Below, piece by piece: positions 1-10,660 of a stretch of DNA of 64,000 bases. The translations under genes were made by a program, and so were the position numbers. Source of the stretch: Cryptomeria japonica (taxonomy: Eukaryota > Streptophyta > Pinopsida > Cupressales > Cupressaceae); contig NC_081409.1 in assembly GCF_030272615.1 (NCBI RefSeq), positions 531,752,291 to 531,816,290 on the forward strand, read 5' to 3'. The first letter of the stretch is position 1; each line of letters starts with the position of its first letter. The notes below the pieces were generated by a model that saw only the letters and a list, made by a program, of their open reading frames with translations, was not told where the DNA came from and did not search any database.

Positions 1-440
1 GCCATAAATTCTCCTTTCATTGGGCTTATAATTATATGGATAGACTATGATCAAGTTTAGAGACTGGAAGGTAGTTGGAAATCTTGTTGCTAGAACAAGC
101 CTTGAATGATCCAATGAGGTAGCCTAAGTAGTCCTTCCATTTGGATTGGCCATTATTTGTTAGAACTTGTTCAAGTCCATGTAGCCAATATTAGTATCTA
201 TAATATCATAGTCTAATGAATGTAATTTGGTAGGCTGGAAGTAAGAGTCAAACTTGTACTTCATGGCTACTACTCATGATCTATACATTGATGAATCTTG
301 CACCCAAAAGAGTCATATTAGAAAATTTACTAAAAAAATAGGAACAACTACTCAAATTAGTGTCTTGCACCTTATTTCAAAGTAAATCAAACCAAAATGA
401 GAAAGAAATTTATGCTAAACAATTATCTGAAAGAAATTGG
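1..440. other. Flank, nothing recognised
   Basis: AT-rich single-copy-looking sequence. Short reading frames here have no recognisable motif, and no LTR edge, RNA gene or tandem structure is visible. Confidence 0.4.
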
Positions 441-1410
441 GGGTCGAGGATGGGAAGATCCTCGATCCGTAGTCTTATTCAAAGCCTAGAAATCCATTGG
501 GAGTTAGGGTTGTTCAGATCCTTGATCCTCAAGGGATACACACCAATAGAAACATAGGGCTCAAGGATGTGAACAACCCTGATTCTTGAAGGAAAATGCA
601 ACAAGTGGAGGTTGGGGATTGGAACATCCCCATTCCTCGTACATGAGAATCGGGGATGGACAATCCCCTATCCCCGAGAAGGAACAAAAAATAGAAAGGG
701 TCGAGGGTTATGGATCATTCCATCCATGATCCCCAAATGAAGGAATCGAGGATGGACAATCCTTGATACTTGAAAAAGGACCAAAAACAAAGAAACATAA
801 GGGAAGAAACAAAAACAAAAGGAAAATAATCAAACAAAAAAAGACAAGAGGAGTCAAGAATTACACATCCCCAATCCCCAATAGAAAACAAGACTCAAAA
901 CCCTAAGGAAAAAAAGGAAAGAAAAAGGGAAAAAATGACAGGAAAACCAAGAAGAGAGGAAAGAGAGAACAAAAACAAAGAAAAGTTGACACCCAGGCAA
1001 AAAACACTTGACAAAATAACTAAACAAAATGAAGACAAAGAAAATGAAGCAACAAAAAAAAACAAAAAGAAGGGAGCACTGGGACCAAAAGCAGAGGCCC
1101 ACCTTAGTAATCGATAGAACAATCCAAACAAACACATACAATCATAGCAAGTTTATGATAGTAGAATGCACCAATCTCTCGAATAAAGCCCTAATTCATG
1201 GTCACAAGTGAGGAAAGGAGACTAGAAAACTGAATATATATCCCGCCTAGAGCATTAATTGCAAGTTGTGGTGGCATCTAGGAGCTAACATCGAGGGTTC
1301 TCAATGCACACAACTAGGGGTTGGGGATGGAGCCATCCCCGATCCTTGAAAGGTCAAAAGAAGAATAAGAGAACAAAAATCGGGGTTCAAAGATCTTAGC
1401 AACCCCAAAG
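441..1410. repeat. Degenerate dyad repeat (GGGGATGG...CCATCCCC type)
   Basis: About nine units carry a short imperfect inverted repeat of the form (T)CGRGGATGG-N-CATCCYCGA: near 443-466, 507-533, 559-592, 612-638, 648-687, 699-735, 741-775, 1318-1350 and 1379-1410. Spacing is 50-90 bp in the first cluster. The two clusters are separated by a purine-rich AAAG/AGAA tract (about 770-1080). No conserved protein runs through it; the reading frames at 854-1211 are products of the A-rich/T-rich composition. Confidence 0.55.
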
Positions 1411-1474
1411 TCCGAACAACAAAATGATAGGGGGAAGCTCGAATGCTAACCTAGACCAAAAAGAAAAACCAAGG

Positions 1475-1512
1475 AGAGAAAGAAAGAAAGAAAGAAAGAG
1501 AGAAAGAAAAGG
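1475..1512. repeat. (GAAA)n microsatellite
   Basis: Seven or more GAAA units followed by GAGA/GAAAA variants. Simple-sequence repeat; reading frames across it are repeat artefacts. Confidence 0.9.
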
Positions 1513-1582
1513 AAAAAAAAGGAAAGGGGGCCACATCTTTCAGAAAGGAAAGATGGGGGGTGTGAGTTGTAGGAACAACAAC

Positions 1583-1730
1583 ATACACACACACACACAC
1601 ATGTATACATACATACATACATACATACATACATACATACATGCATACATACATACATACATATAAACATACATACATACATACATACATACATACATGT
1701 ACATATATATGCATGTGTATATATATATCT
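1583..1730. repeat. Compound microsatellite (AC)n-(CATA)n-(TA)n
   Basis: An AC dinucleotide run (about 1583-1600) passes into about 23 mostly perfect CATA tetranucleotides (1605-1697) and then an ATAT/TGTATA tail. The MYVC-type open frames on the minus strand are translations of this repeat, not genes. Confidence 0.95.
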
Positions 1731-2309
1731 GTATGAATAAATGAACTCTTTTGAAATTTTATGATTTGTTAGAAACTACTATTGTGACTTGAGTAGAGAG
1801 TCAAAACTATCTAAATCGTAGGATGTTTGTAGTTTCCAAGTCGAGTCAAAGGTGTGTAAACACTCGACTATTTTGTTATAAAAACCTTTGGCCAAAGTGA
1901 CACATAAGTCACTGCATGCATCAAGTCAGTTCACATGTTTTTCTAGTTCATAATTTCTCTAGTATGGTCATAGTTATAAGTTTGTTTATAGTAGTATGGT
2001 TAGATGGGTTATTTGGAACATGACACCTGGACTTAGATGGCTTAATATGGGTTCCTATTGTCTATACTCTTTGTGAAGGGTAGGGATACTTTCAAAAGGA
2101 AGGTGTGTGGGTGACCATTGATTTGAGGTTGGAGGTAGAGCACTCAGATGATGCCCTCCCTCTTATAGTTGACTAGTTGAGGCTTGCAAGATAGATACAA
2201 AATCTGAATGTGGGTAGAACTAGTATTACTTGTTCATGTTTTGTAATCTTTTAAGTTCAATAAAGAAAAAAAGATTATATTTCCTTAGTTATGTTTGGTA
2301 TGGTGCATA
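1731..2309. other. Non-coding flank with TATA-like and AATAAA-like motifs
   Basis: No coding signal. A TATA-like TTATAAAAACC at about 1877 and a CAATAAAG polyadenylation-like motif at about 2261 are spaced as in an LTR or a short transcription unit, but no LTR ends were found. The last five bases, GCATA, are the likely target-site duplicate of element E1. Confidence 0.3.
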
Positions 2310-3032
2310 TGTTAAATATTCGGGCAACTGAGAGTGGGGGGTGAATCAGTTGACAACTTAAACTTTTTCTTCAATACATTTGGAATAACCAACATAATTA
2401 ATTAAAGTCGATATAACATGAAAGAACATACACAAAAAATTTGACACAATGAACACCAGATATGACGTGGAAAACCCAAGAAGGGAAAAACCACAAAGAA
2501 TGTTAGTTCTCAATAAATAACATTGGTTAAGGTGACATTGGTTTAGGTGACACTGGTTAAGGTGATTTTTACAAAGGGTGGCTCACTGCCAGAATGTTCA
2601 CTGCAGGAGGGCTCACTACCCAAAAAAAGGCTCACTGTCGAAGGAAGAAGGAAGAAAAGATAATCCACCACTATAACATAATCTGCAATATTAGAACTAT
2701 TTTAGGTTCCTCAACACACTTGTGACTTCACACATCATCAACAAATCAGATTTTTCCTTTTCAATCTCACACATCTTCCATATATCATTACCACAAAAAT
2801 GCCACACTAACTCATTCAAATTTTCCTCATATTTATACTATCTCTGGGAAACATAATTGAAGAATTTTGGATCACAATCATCATAAACAATCAACACATA
2901 ATATGAATTGTAGCACATCTTCTAGAGCAGCAAAGATTATAAGAACACATCTTCTGAATCACTAACACCAATACCATGTGTCGACATCAATGACAATCAT
3001 TAATGATAACCATCAACATCATATTTGGAACA
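2310..3032 (-). repeat. E1 3' LTR
   Basis: On the plus strand it starts TGTTAAATATT and ends TTTGGAACA. It shares with the right LTR the GAGAGTGGGGGGTGAATCAG block, the GCTCACTGCC/GGCTCACT repeats and the GTTGACATCAATGACAA-type terminus. It is shorter than its partner because an internal segment of about 250 bp is missing. Confidence 0.88.
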
Positions 3033-3044
3033 ATCTCCCCCTTT
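3033..3044 (-). other. E1 polypurine tract
   Basis: Reads AAAGGGGGAGAT on the minus strand and abuts the 3' LTR directly. This is the classic plant copia plus-strand primer and it fixes the LTR edge. Confidence 0.85.
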
Positions 3045-3334
3045 GTCATTGATGGCAACATCCAACAAACATATAGTATATAATTCTCTCTACATCATTA
3101 TATCAACATCTCTGCACATCTTTTCATCTCTCCAACTCTCCAGCTCAAAATAAATGTCACCAACTCTCTCCCTTTGACATCAAGGACAAAGGTGGGCAAA
3201 AATCCCCCTATGAAACGTACTCTTGCTTCCCCTAAGAGGAAGCACCCAAGCATTAGTCTAGGTAATAATATGAAAATAGTTCACTCAACCAATGCACAAC
3301 CAAATGTACATTAGTTCAAACTAGGAAGGGGAAA

Positions 3335-5750
3335 TACCCCTAACTTCTGTTGGAGATAATCAAAAGTATCTTTACACAATGCCTTTGTAAATGTATTTGC
3401 AATTTTCTCTTTTATAGATACATACTCAAGCTTTACTTCATTATCCAACATATTTTCCCTCAAAAAATAAAAATTCCTTTGTCATTCTAATTTACTTACA
3501 AACCAAGAAAGAAATTTAACTCACCGATCATGGACATATCAAATTCCTTCTTCATTTCATTGGAAAACTTCCTACACATGCCTTCATTTCCTCTAAATAT
3601 TATGTTATCAACATATACTACAACAATCAAGTTTTTACCTGAGTCAGTTTTGAAACATAAATTGTTTTCAGCCGATCCCTTCTGAAATACTTGATTAATC
3701 AAATACTTATCTAGCCTTCCATACCAAGCTCTAGGAGCTTGTTTCAATCCATACAGGGCCTTCCTCAATCTACAAACAATGTTTGGACCATATTTCAATT
3801 TAAAGCTTTTTGGGTGTTCAATGTAGACTTCTTTTAGTTCTCCATTCAAAAATGTTGACTTCACATCCATCTAATAAACCTTGAAATCCTGAAAAGTTGC
3901 AAAAGCCAAAAAGCTCTTGATTGCCTCCATCTGAGAAAATGGGGTGAAGGTCTTCTCAAAGTCAATGCCTTCAATCTATGTGTAACCTTTGCAAACCAAC
4001 CTTGCTTTATTTCTCACAACATTTCCATCCTCATCCAACTTTTTCTGGAATACCCATTTTGTTCCAATTACATTCTTGTCTGCTGGTTTGTGAGTTCTAA
4101 TTCCCATGTTTGATTTTTCTCAATTTGGTCTAGCTCTTCTTTCATTGCCTTTATCCAATTTTGATCATTGCAAGCTTTTTCTATTGATTTCAGTTCAATC
4201 TTGGGTAGTAAACATAACAAAACTTGTTCTTGAGCTACTTTGATTCTTGTGATAATTCCTTTATTTTTTTTCTCCAATAATATAATCCACCGAATGATTC
4301 TTCTGAACATATCTTGGGGTTTTAGATGTAGATACTAGAGAATCCCAAGTTTCCTTTTCTTTTTCTTCTTCTCTTGTTTTCTCTCCCCTTTTTCTATCAA
4401 CTGATTCATCAGATCCATAACCTGCCACTTTGTCAGTCTTAAAAAATATCTTCATCAACCTTCACATTTGCATTTTCAACAATCTTGTTCAATCTTTTGT
4501 TATAACACCGGTATGCCTTGCTCCTTGTATAATATCCTTGGAATATGCCTTCATCTACTCTACTGTCAAATTTTCCAAGATTATTTTCATCTCTCTGGAT
4601 ATAGCACCCGCTTCCAAATACCTTGAAATATTTTACTATTGGAGTTCTTTCATGGCATAGCTCATATGATGTCTTTCCATGTCTTTTTTAGTATATAATT
4701 CTATTAAGAGTGTAGACTGATGTGTGAATTGATTCTCTCTAGTAGACTTCCAATAATTCTGCTCCTTTGATCATTGTTTTGGTTGTTTCTTGTATATTTT
4801 GATTCATCCTTATCACTACACCATTCTACTGTGGTGTCCCAGGGGCCAACATTGCCTTCTAATACCATATTTTTCATAGAAATTGTTAAATTCATCATAA
4901 GTAAATTATCCTCTGTTAGACCTCAAATTCTTGATCTTTCTATCAATTTTATCCTCAACTTTAGCCTTGAATATCTTGATATTTTCTAATGCTTCTAACT
5001 TCTCTCTCAAAAATGCAACCCATGAAATTCTAGAATAATCATCAATCAAAAACATGAAATACTTCTCACCTTGTATACTCCTTTTTCTAGTTGGATCACA
5101 TAAGTTTGTGTGCACTAGGTCTAGAAATCTGGTGGATGGTTGCTCCTTTCTTCTACTTTCCAACTTGGCATTATTTGTAAATATTTTTATTTGGTTTGGT
5201 CAGCCTTGGTAAATCTCTCACTACACTTGATGAACTGATCTTTGCCAAATTATCAAAGTTGATATGACACATCCTCCAATGCTAGGGCTAACTGTCACTG
5301 ATATGAGATAACAAATAATGTCTTGTAGCTCCTTCTAGAAAAGACATGTTTCTACTAGTCCTTTTTCCTATTGGAATACCAATTCTGGATCCCTTCCGGA
5401 TCTCACATCCATCATCCTTGAAAAACAACATTGTAACCATTTTCGCACATTTTCCCAACACTCAAGAGATTATGATGCAAACCCTTCACATAGTAAACAT
5501 TGTTAGTATTATATTTTCCATCAAAAGAAATAGAACAAATTCCCATAATTTCTATTGTTTGATCATCTCCAAACCTAACCAAACCTCCATCATAATTTTC
5601 AAGTTTTACAAATTTACTTTTATCACCAGTCATATGATTTGAACATCCATTATCAATTAGCCATTCATTTCTATCTCTCCAAGCATGTAAGGTAGTAGCA
5701 ACAATTTTAGGAATATCAATCTTAGGAATATCCTTTTCTACCAAAAACAA
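3335..5750 (-). pseudogene. E1 copia pol remnant (PR-IN-RT, RNase H mostly deleted)
   Basis: Fragments of one copia pol in several frames. In coding order: a protease piece with the WLIDNGCSNHMTG active-site region (5412-5750); integrase core pieces around 4906-5163, in which the first and second catalytic Asp appear as Asn (VHTNLC, RSNRG); the hinge before RT (4068-4310); and RT palm (3496-3870) with MDVKSTFLNG and GLKQAPRAWYGRL. The RT catalytic box reads YVDN instead of YVDD. After LNFFLGL the sequence jumps to the extreme C-terminus of RNase H (FLRENM...KLEYVSIKEK, about 3340-3480), so about 250 residues are deleted. Frameshifts and stops exclude a functional enzyme. Confidence 0.88.
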
Positions 5751-6564
5751 ACAAGATCACCATCTTCATAGTTTGATCCATTTTCTAGACATCTAGTAGC
5801 TACATGACCAATCTTTCCACATCTAAAGAATTTAGAAGGTAACATACCTTTGTGTTTTCTAGTGACTTTCTTTAGTTTCATTATAAAATTTGCTTCCATC
5901 TCATCTGTACTTTCATCTTCTAGATCTTCCTTAGAGGCTTTAAAAGCAAATTAATATTTAGCTTTATCTTTTCCAAACTTCCTTATCTCAAATGTAGACA
6001 AGGTTCCATATAGTTGCTCCCTAGTAAAATTCTTCAGATCATAAGTTTATTCAATAGTAGAGATTGTGTCACTATAGATTTCTGGTAGGGACATCAAAAT
6101 CTTCTCAATTATGTCTTCATCTATCAAGGTTCCACCAAGTTCTCTGTTTTCACTTAATGCAATATCAACATTCTAAATATAACTTGTTATATCTTCTCCT
6201 TCATCCATTTTCAAGTTCTCACATTTGCGCTTAGATCTTAGCTTCTTTGATAATTTAACTCTATCATTTCCTTCATAGATATCTCTCAAATTTTCTCAAA
6301 CCTCATAAGCAATATTCAATGAAATAACTTTTGTCAATTCAGTCTTTGATGAAGCAGTAAAGATAGTATACCTTTCTTTTTCATTCTCTTCATAAGCTCA
6401 AGAATCTCACAAGGAGTGGTAAGACCATTTACCGATTGTACATACTTAGTTTCCACTACTTTCCAAGTGTTATAGCCCAAGGAGATCAAGTTACCTCTCA
6501 TCTTTACTTTCCAAAAGCTATAGTCGAATCCTTCAAAGATAGGAATGGTTAATTTATGCGCCAT
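5751..6564 (-). pseudogene. E1 copia gag remnant
   Basis: The frame opens with MAHKLTIPIFEGFDYSFWK, matching the usual start of plant copia gag (..FDGxNYxxWK..), and runs 76 residues to 6334 before breaking. A zinc-knuckle remnant (RCGKIGHVATRC; first Cys of CX2CX4HX4C lost) lies near 5783-5830, just before protease. The start chosen is the first Met after the primer site, about 50 bp inside the leader. Stops and frameshifts lie in the middle third. Confidence 0.8.
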
Positions 6565-6613
6565 CAGATCAAGTTCTACCTTAAGTAGTTAAGATCTTCT
6601 CCAAGGAATGAAA

Positions 6614-6625
6614 TATATGATACTA
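6614..6625 (-). other. E1 primer-binding site, degraded
   Basis: Next to the 5' LTR, with two bases between. The plus strand reads TATATGATACTA against the expected GCTCTGATACCA (complement of initiator-Met tRNA 3' end); 8 of 12 match. Confidence 0.6.
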
Positions 6626-6627
6626 AT

Positions 6628-7444
6628 TATTAAATATATGGGTAACCAAGAGTGGGGGGGGGGGGTGGTGAATCAGTTGACAACTTAAACTTTTTCTTCA
6701 ATATATTGAGAATGTTAGTTCTCAATATATAGCTTCAGTTAAGGTGATTTTTACAATGGGTGCCTCACTGCCTAGAAAAAGGCTCACTACTGAAGGAAGA
6801 AGAAAGAAAATATAATTCACCACTATAACACTTTTTGCAATACTAGAACTATTTTTGGTGCCTCAATACACTTCACACATCATCAACAAATCAGATTTTT
6901 CCTTTTCAATCTCACACATCTTCCATATATTATTACCACAAAAATGCCACACTTACTCATTTAGATCATCCTCATATTTATACTGTCTCCAAGAAACATA
7001 GTCCTCTAAGTTGGCCAAGACAAAGATTTGAAATAGGTCAACACTAAACATTTTAGTGGTGGAAAGGAATGATAAGTAGACCATACCACAACACACATCA
7101 TCGGTCAAATCAACACGTTAAATTCATCACAAATCTCGGACCCAAATCACAACTCACATGCTACACAAATACTGTTACTCATCCTCAAATAACACTTCCC
7201 AACACATCAAAAATAAGAATGGGACCAAGATACTCATGAATACAATCAATCAACACCATATCTATAAAATAGATAAATTTGGATCATAATAATCACAAAA
7301 AATTAACACATAATATCAATTGTAGCACATCTTTCAGAGCACCAAAGATTCTAGGAACACATCTTCTAGATCATTGACACCAATACCATATGTTGACATC
7401 AATGACAATAATTAATGACAACCATCAACATCACATTTGAAACA
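6628..7444 (-). repeat. E1 5' LTR
   Basis: Plus-strand start TATTAAATATATGGG (first TG mutated to TA) and end TTTGAAACA. It contains a run of about 13 G at 6653 within the conserved U5 block, and about 250 bp absent from the left LTR (about 7005-7260). Confidence 0.85.
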
Positions 7445-7829
7445 ACATATGTATATGATCATGTTATAGAAATATTTATTTCAAAATTGAAATATTTCCA
7501 TGAAATTATCTTACTTTTTGGGTTTTTACCATGTTAAAAGTAAATTACTTTTAATTTATTAAGTGAGTATATTTTAGAATTTTACATCCTCAATGCACTG
7601 AGACTTCAAGTGAAGCAGTATAATTTTGTGCATAAAATATTTTTGGAGGAAGATATAGTAAGAAATGTTCTGTCTTATGAGAAGGTGAAGGATAGGTGAG
7701 ATGAGTGGAACTGATCAGAAGATCAGAGGAAAAGAAGATCAATAAGGATCCATCATTCTGAGGATTATTTGTAGAAGAAGATAAACAAATTATCAGGATC
7801 AATAAGATGCTATAAATTCAAAGAAAATC
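7445..7829. other. Non-coding, nothing recognised
   Basis: AT-rich sequence between element E1 and a decayed reading frame. It begins with the probable E1 target duplicate ACATA. No motif seen. Confidence 0.4.
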
Positions 7830-8600
7830 ATGGCTCATGAAGAAGAAAGTCCTAAATTGCATAGAGGTTCTAAGACACCTACAAAGCCTTATGTGAGGCT
7901 AGTGAGTGATGAATTAGAGAAAGCCTCAACATCTAAGGATGTACAAGAAGTAGATAGTCTATGAATTAAGAGGCAAAATACCTCTAATAATAAAGGAAAA
8001 AATCCAATTAAAATAATTGACATTGAGGAGATACAAGAAGATTATAAAATGGTCAAAGAAGAGACAAAGGCTATTGGAATAATAGTTCCCTTGATGCCCT
8101 ATACTAGGAGCATTTATTTATTGAAGGTTGTCAGTGTTTATATAGGGGATATAAGGGCCTTGTCTAGTCAAAAATTCTTGTGTGATGACCAATTTGTGAG
8201 GACTAAAAAATTTAAAGATTTTGTGATGAGAAGGAAACAAGCAAATTATCCAAATAAACTTGAAGAAGAAAAGAAGAAAGTGGGTCCATCAAAGTGGAAT
8301 GAGTTGGCAAATAAATTATTGTCTAACTTTGATTTTAGATGAGATAATATAACTTTAGAAATGGGACAAGAATGGTAGTAGAGAGTGACATGTTGTTATT
8401 TTTGAATTGGGATTTGGCAAGTTCACTAACATTTGAAACTATAAGGAGGTAGAACAAAGAATTGTATTAAACTAAGGAGCAGGTTGGAGAAGTGTTTGGG
8501 TTAGGTGGTAATCCAACATTTAAAACCCTTTCAATTTGGACTCTTGCACCTAATACAAATAATTTTGATGTGGTGGAAAGTGTTGGAGGTGCCTAATTTT
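7830..8600 (+). pseudogene. Decayed reading frame of unrecognised family
   Basis: From the ATG at 7830 the frame stays open to 8342 apart from one TGA (7962-7964), giving about 170 codons. It is charged and soluble, with a Ser/Lys-rich N-terminus (MAHEEESPKLHRGSKTPTKP) and a basic helical part (FVRTKKFKDFVMRRKQANYP). Coding-like sequence continues in another frame to about 8600 (LLFLNWDLASSLTFETIRR, VGEVFGLGGNPTFKTLSIW). No membrane segment, zinc finger or known catalytic motif is seen. Same strand as the other unrecognised frames at 10661-14153 and 15485-16888, so it may be one end of the same element or gene family. Function unknown. Confidence 0.5.
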
Positions 8601-9009
8601 CACTTTTGGGGGTGTTTCGTGTGTTTTTAAAGCCCAAGGTCCTAGGGTTTTTGAAGGAGTTTAAAATCTGCTAAGGATACCTTCGTATTTCTCAGGCTCT
8701 GTTATATTTTGTAGTTGACTATCAATGGCCGGTGTCCAAATTTTAAGTCACTGTATGAAGGGTTCGCTGTCATAAGTTTATCGGCCCCACATGTTAGGTT
8801 TCCTTATCGAGCTAGTTACTTTAATGTGTCTACATCATAAATTCATATTTTTGTCCCCAAAGCATGTTTTAATGTTCAAAATGTCCTAGTGTTTCTCTTG
8901 GTCATGCCCCCTTTTACCCTTTATAAGTCTCCACGTATGTAAAAGGTCTACTTAAGTGTCAGCCCTAGTGTCTTTGGCCACTCGGGATAGCAAGATCAAT
9001 ATTTGGATG
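8601..9009. other. Non-coding, nothing recognised
   Basis: No sustained reading frame. A CCCTTTATAAG box at about 8917 could be a TATA element but has no supporting context. Confidence 0.3.
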
Positions 9010-10180
9010 TTGGAGAATTTTACCCCACGACGGTCACATGTCATGGTCTTAGGCTATGTGAAACAACGTGAAGTGTTATCACTGATGAGAGCGATTACCC
9101 CATAGAGCCTTCATATTTGAAAAATTGCCCATGCAGGCTAATAAATTAGTTGGTAGAAGTGAAAATACTTATCTTGCATGGTATCATCTTATCACACTTG
9201 TAAAGGAAACAAGATCACCCTGTGGGACATCGAGGACTAAAGAATTTCATTAAGGGATTTACCCCGCAAAGGTCATAGACTATGTTCATTGAGGTTGTGG
9301 GATAAAGAAATAAGCAAGAAAAAGTTGTCCCTGCCACCCCGCATGACAAGAAGTAGATGAAATTAAAGGGCTAGAAAAGCTTTACCCTGCATGGGTAAAA
9401 GAGTGAGATAGTGGGCATTGCAGGCCAAACATTTGAAGGAAATTGAGTGGTCCTCGCTATCCCATGGGACGACCAGTAATTCCTTGACCATAGTGAAAAG
9501 GGGAAGAATGAGGAACCTCATGTGGGGGTAGTAGGAAGAATGAAGCATTAGTGGTGTTCCTACCCCACATGATTGAAGGGCGCCAATGAAGAGAAATGGG
9601 GGGAGAGAAATGATTGACTAAGTATGTTCTCCCTGCCATCCTATAGCAACTGCGGGGATAAATACCAATGGGTTCTTCACTGAGGTATGATGCATGTGCA
9701 GGTTGGTGGGAACAAAGGCGACCATAGGAGGTTTATAACCCACAGGTTCCAAATATAAAGAAGAGATGCGATGTGGGGGAAAGATAGATAAGGAGTTTAG
9801 CACTCCCCACCATCCCACAATGATGGAAACTAGGACTATGAAGGAGTGAAAAATGAAATGCATAAAATTAAACAAAGTGACTAGCGAGGCAACAAGGAAC
9901 ATGTGAAAAGTGAAAAAGTAATACCCCATGAGGGTGAATGAGGCCCGCGAAGTGTGACGCAAGATAAAAAGGAGAAAGGGGAATAGTTAGCCCCACTATA
10001 TTGCACACAAGAACAATAGATTCTTTTGAAGAGTAAAATGATACATCGCAGGAAAATGGAATGCATGTGGATGATGATTAAGTTTTTTCCTCACGGGAGA
10101 GAACTCCAATTCAAAGAGGTGATGCAGGGCAATGAGGGATGAGAAATATAGTTCTCCTTGCTACCCCATAGGAGAGAAAC
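9010..10180. repeat. Degenerate array of TACCCCRCATGG-like motifs
   Basis: A motif close to (T)TACCCCRCATGG recurs about thirteen times: near 9023, 9095, 9215, 9260, 9335, 9383, 9458, 9561, 9637, 9734, 9808, 9921 and 10160. Intervals cluster around 45-48, 72-76 and 97-120 bp, and each hit is followed by a purine-rich stretch. Unit sequences are too diverged for a simple satellite. No protein is shared between units. The 10181-10660 stretch after it has no feature I can support. Confidence 0.45.
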
Positions 10181-10660
10181 TTAAGAGATAATAAAGATTT
10201 AAAATTTCAAAGTTTTTAAAGGTGGCCAAGGGTGATTTATTATGCACCATGTCAGCATTCAAAGAACAATCAAGGGGTGATTTCAACTGTTCATATATGC
10301 AATCAACGGTCGAATTCAAATTTTGGAGACACCAACCTAGGATGTCATGCATGTAGGAATTAATGGTGATCAATGTATGCACCATCAAAGAGAAATTTGA
10401 AGGTATTTGCAAGCACACAACAGTCAAAGAGCAACCAGAGTGATTCCAAGGTGATTGAAGAACAAACTAGTGCATCTAGAATGACTGAATTACACCCAAA
10501 ACTAGCAAGTCACTTGCAAAACCAAACATTTTCACTCTTTAATATATATATTTTTTATTTGGGAATGTTTTTAGGAGAAGAAACTATGTTTATTGACCTA
10601 GTTGTATGAGGTTTTTTTATTTATTTGGATTATGTTTAGTTTTTCCATTTAAGTGTTAAA

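Larger units (their letters stand above)
2310..7444 (-). mobile_element. E1: decayed Ty1/copia retrotransposon
   Basis: A complete but non-functional minus-strand LTR element. In its own direction it reads 5' LTR (6628-7444), degraded primer site (6614-6625), gag, protease, integrase, reverse transcriptase, a scrap of RNase H, polypurine tract (3033-3044) and 3' LTR (2310-3032). The order integrase before reverse transcriptase defines Ty1/copia. Flanking five-mers GCATA (2305-2309) and ACATA (7445-7449) differ at one base and are the probable target-site duplication. The two LTRs differ by large indels: about 250 bp is missing from the left one, and a block of about 110 bp is missing from the right one. 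This marks it as old. Confidence 0.9.

Noticed and set aside
854-1211. Hydrophobic (Phe/Leu-rich) and Lys-rich frames
   Set aside because: Caused by a purine-rich strand; no start context, motif or conservation seen.
1424-1714. Open frames on both strands over the CATA/GAAA repeats
   Set aside because: They are translations of simple repeats (MYVC, THTH runs) with no conserved content.
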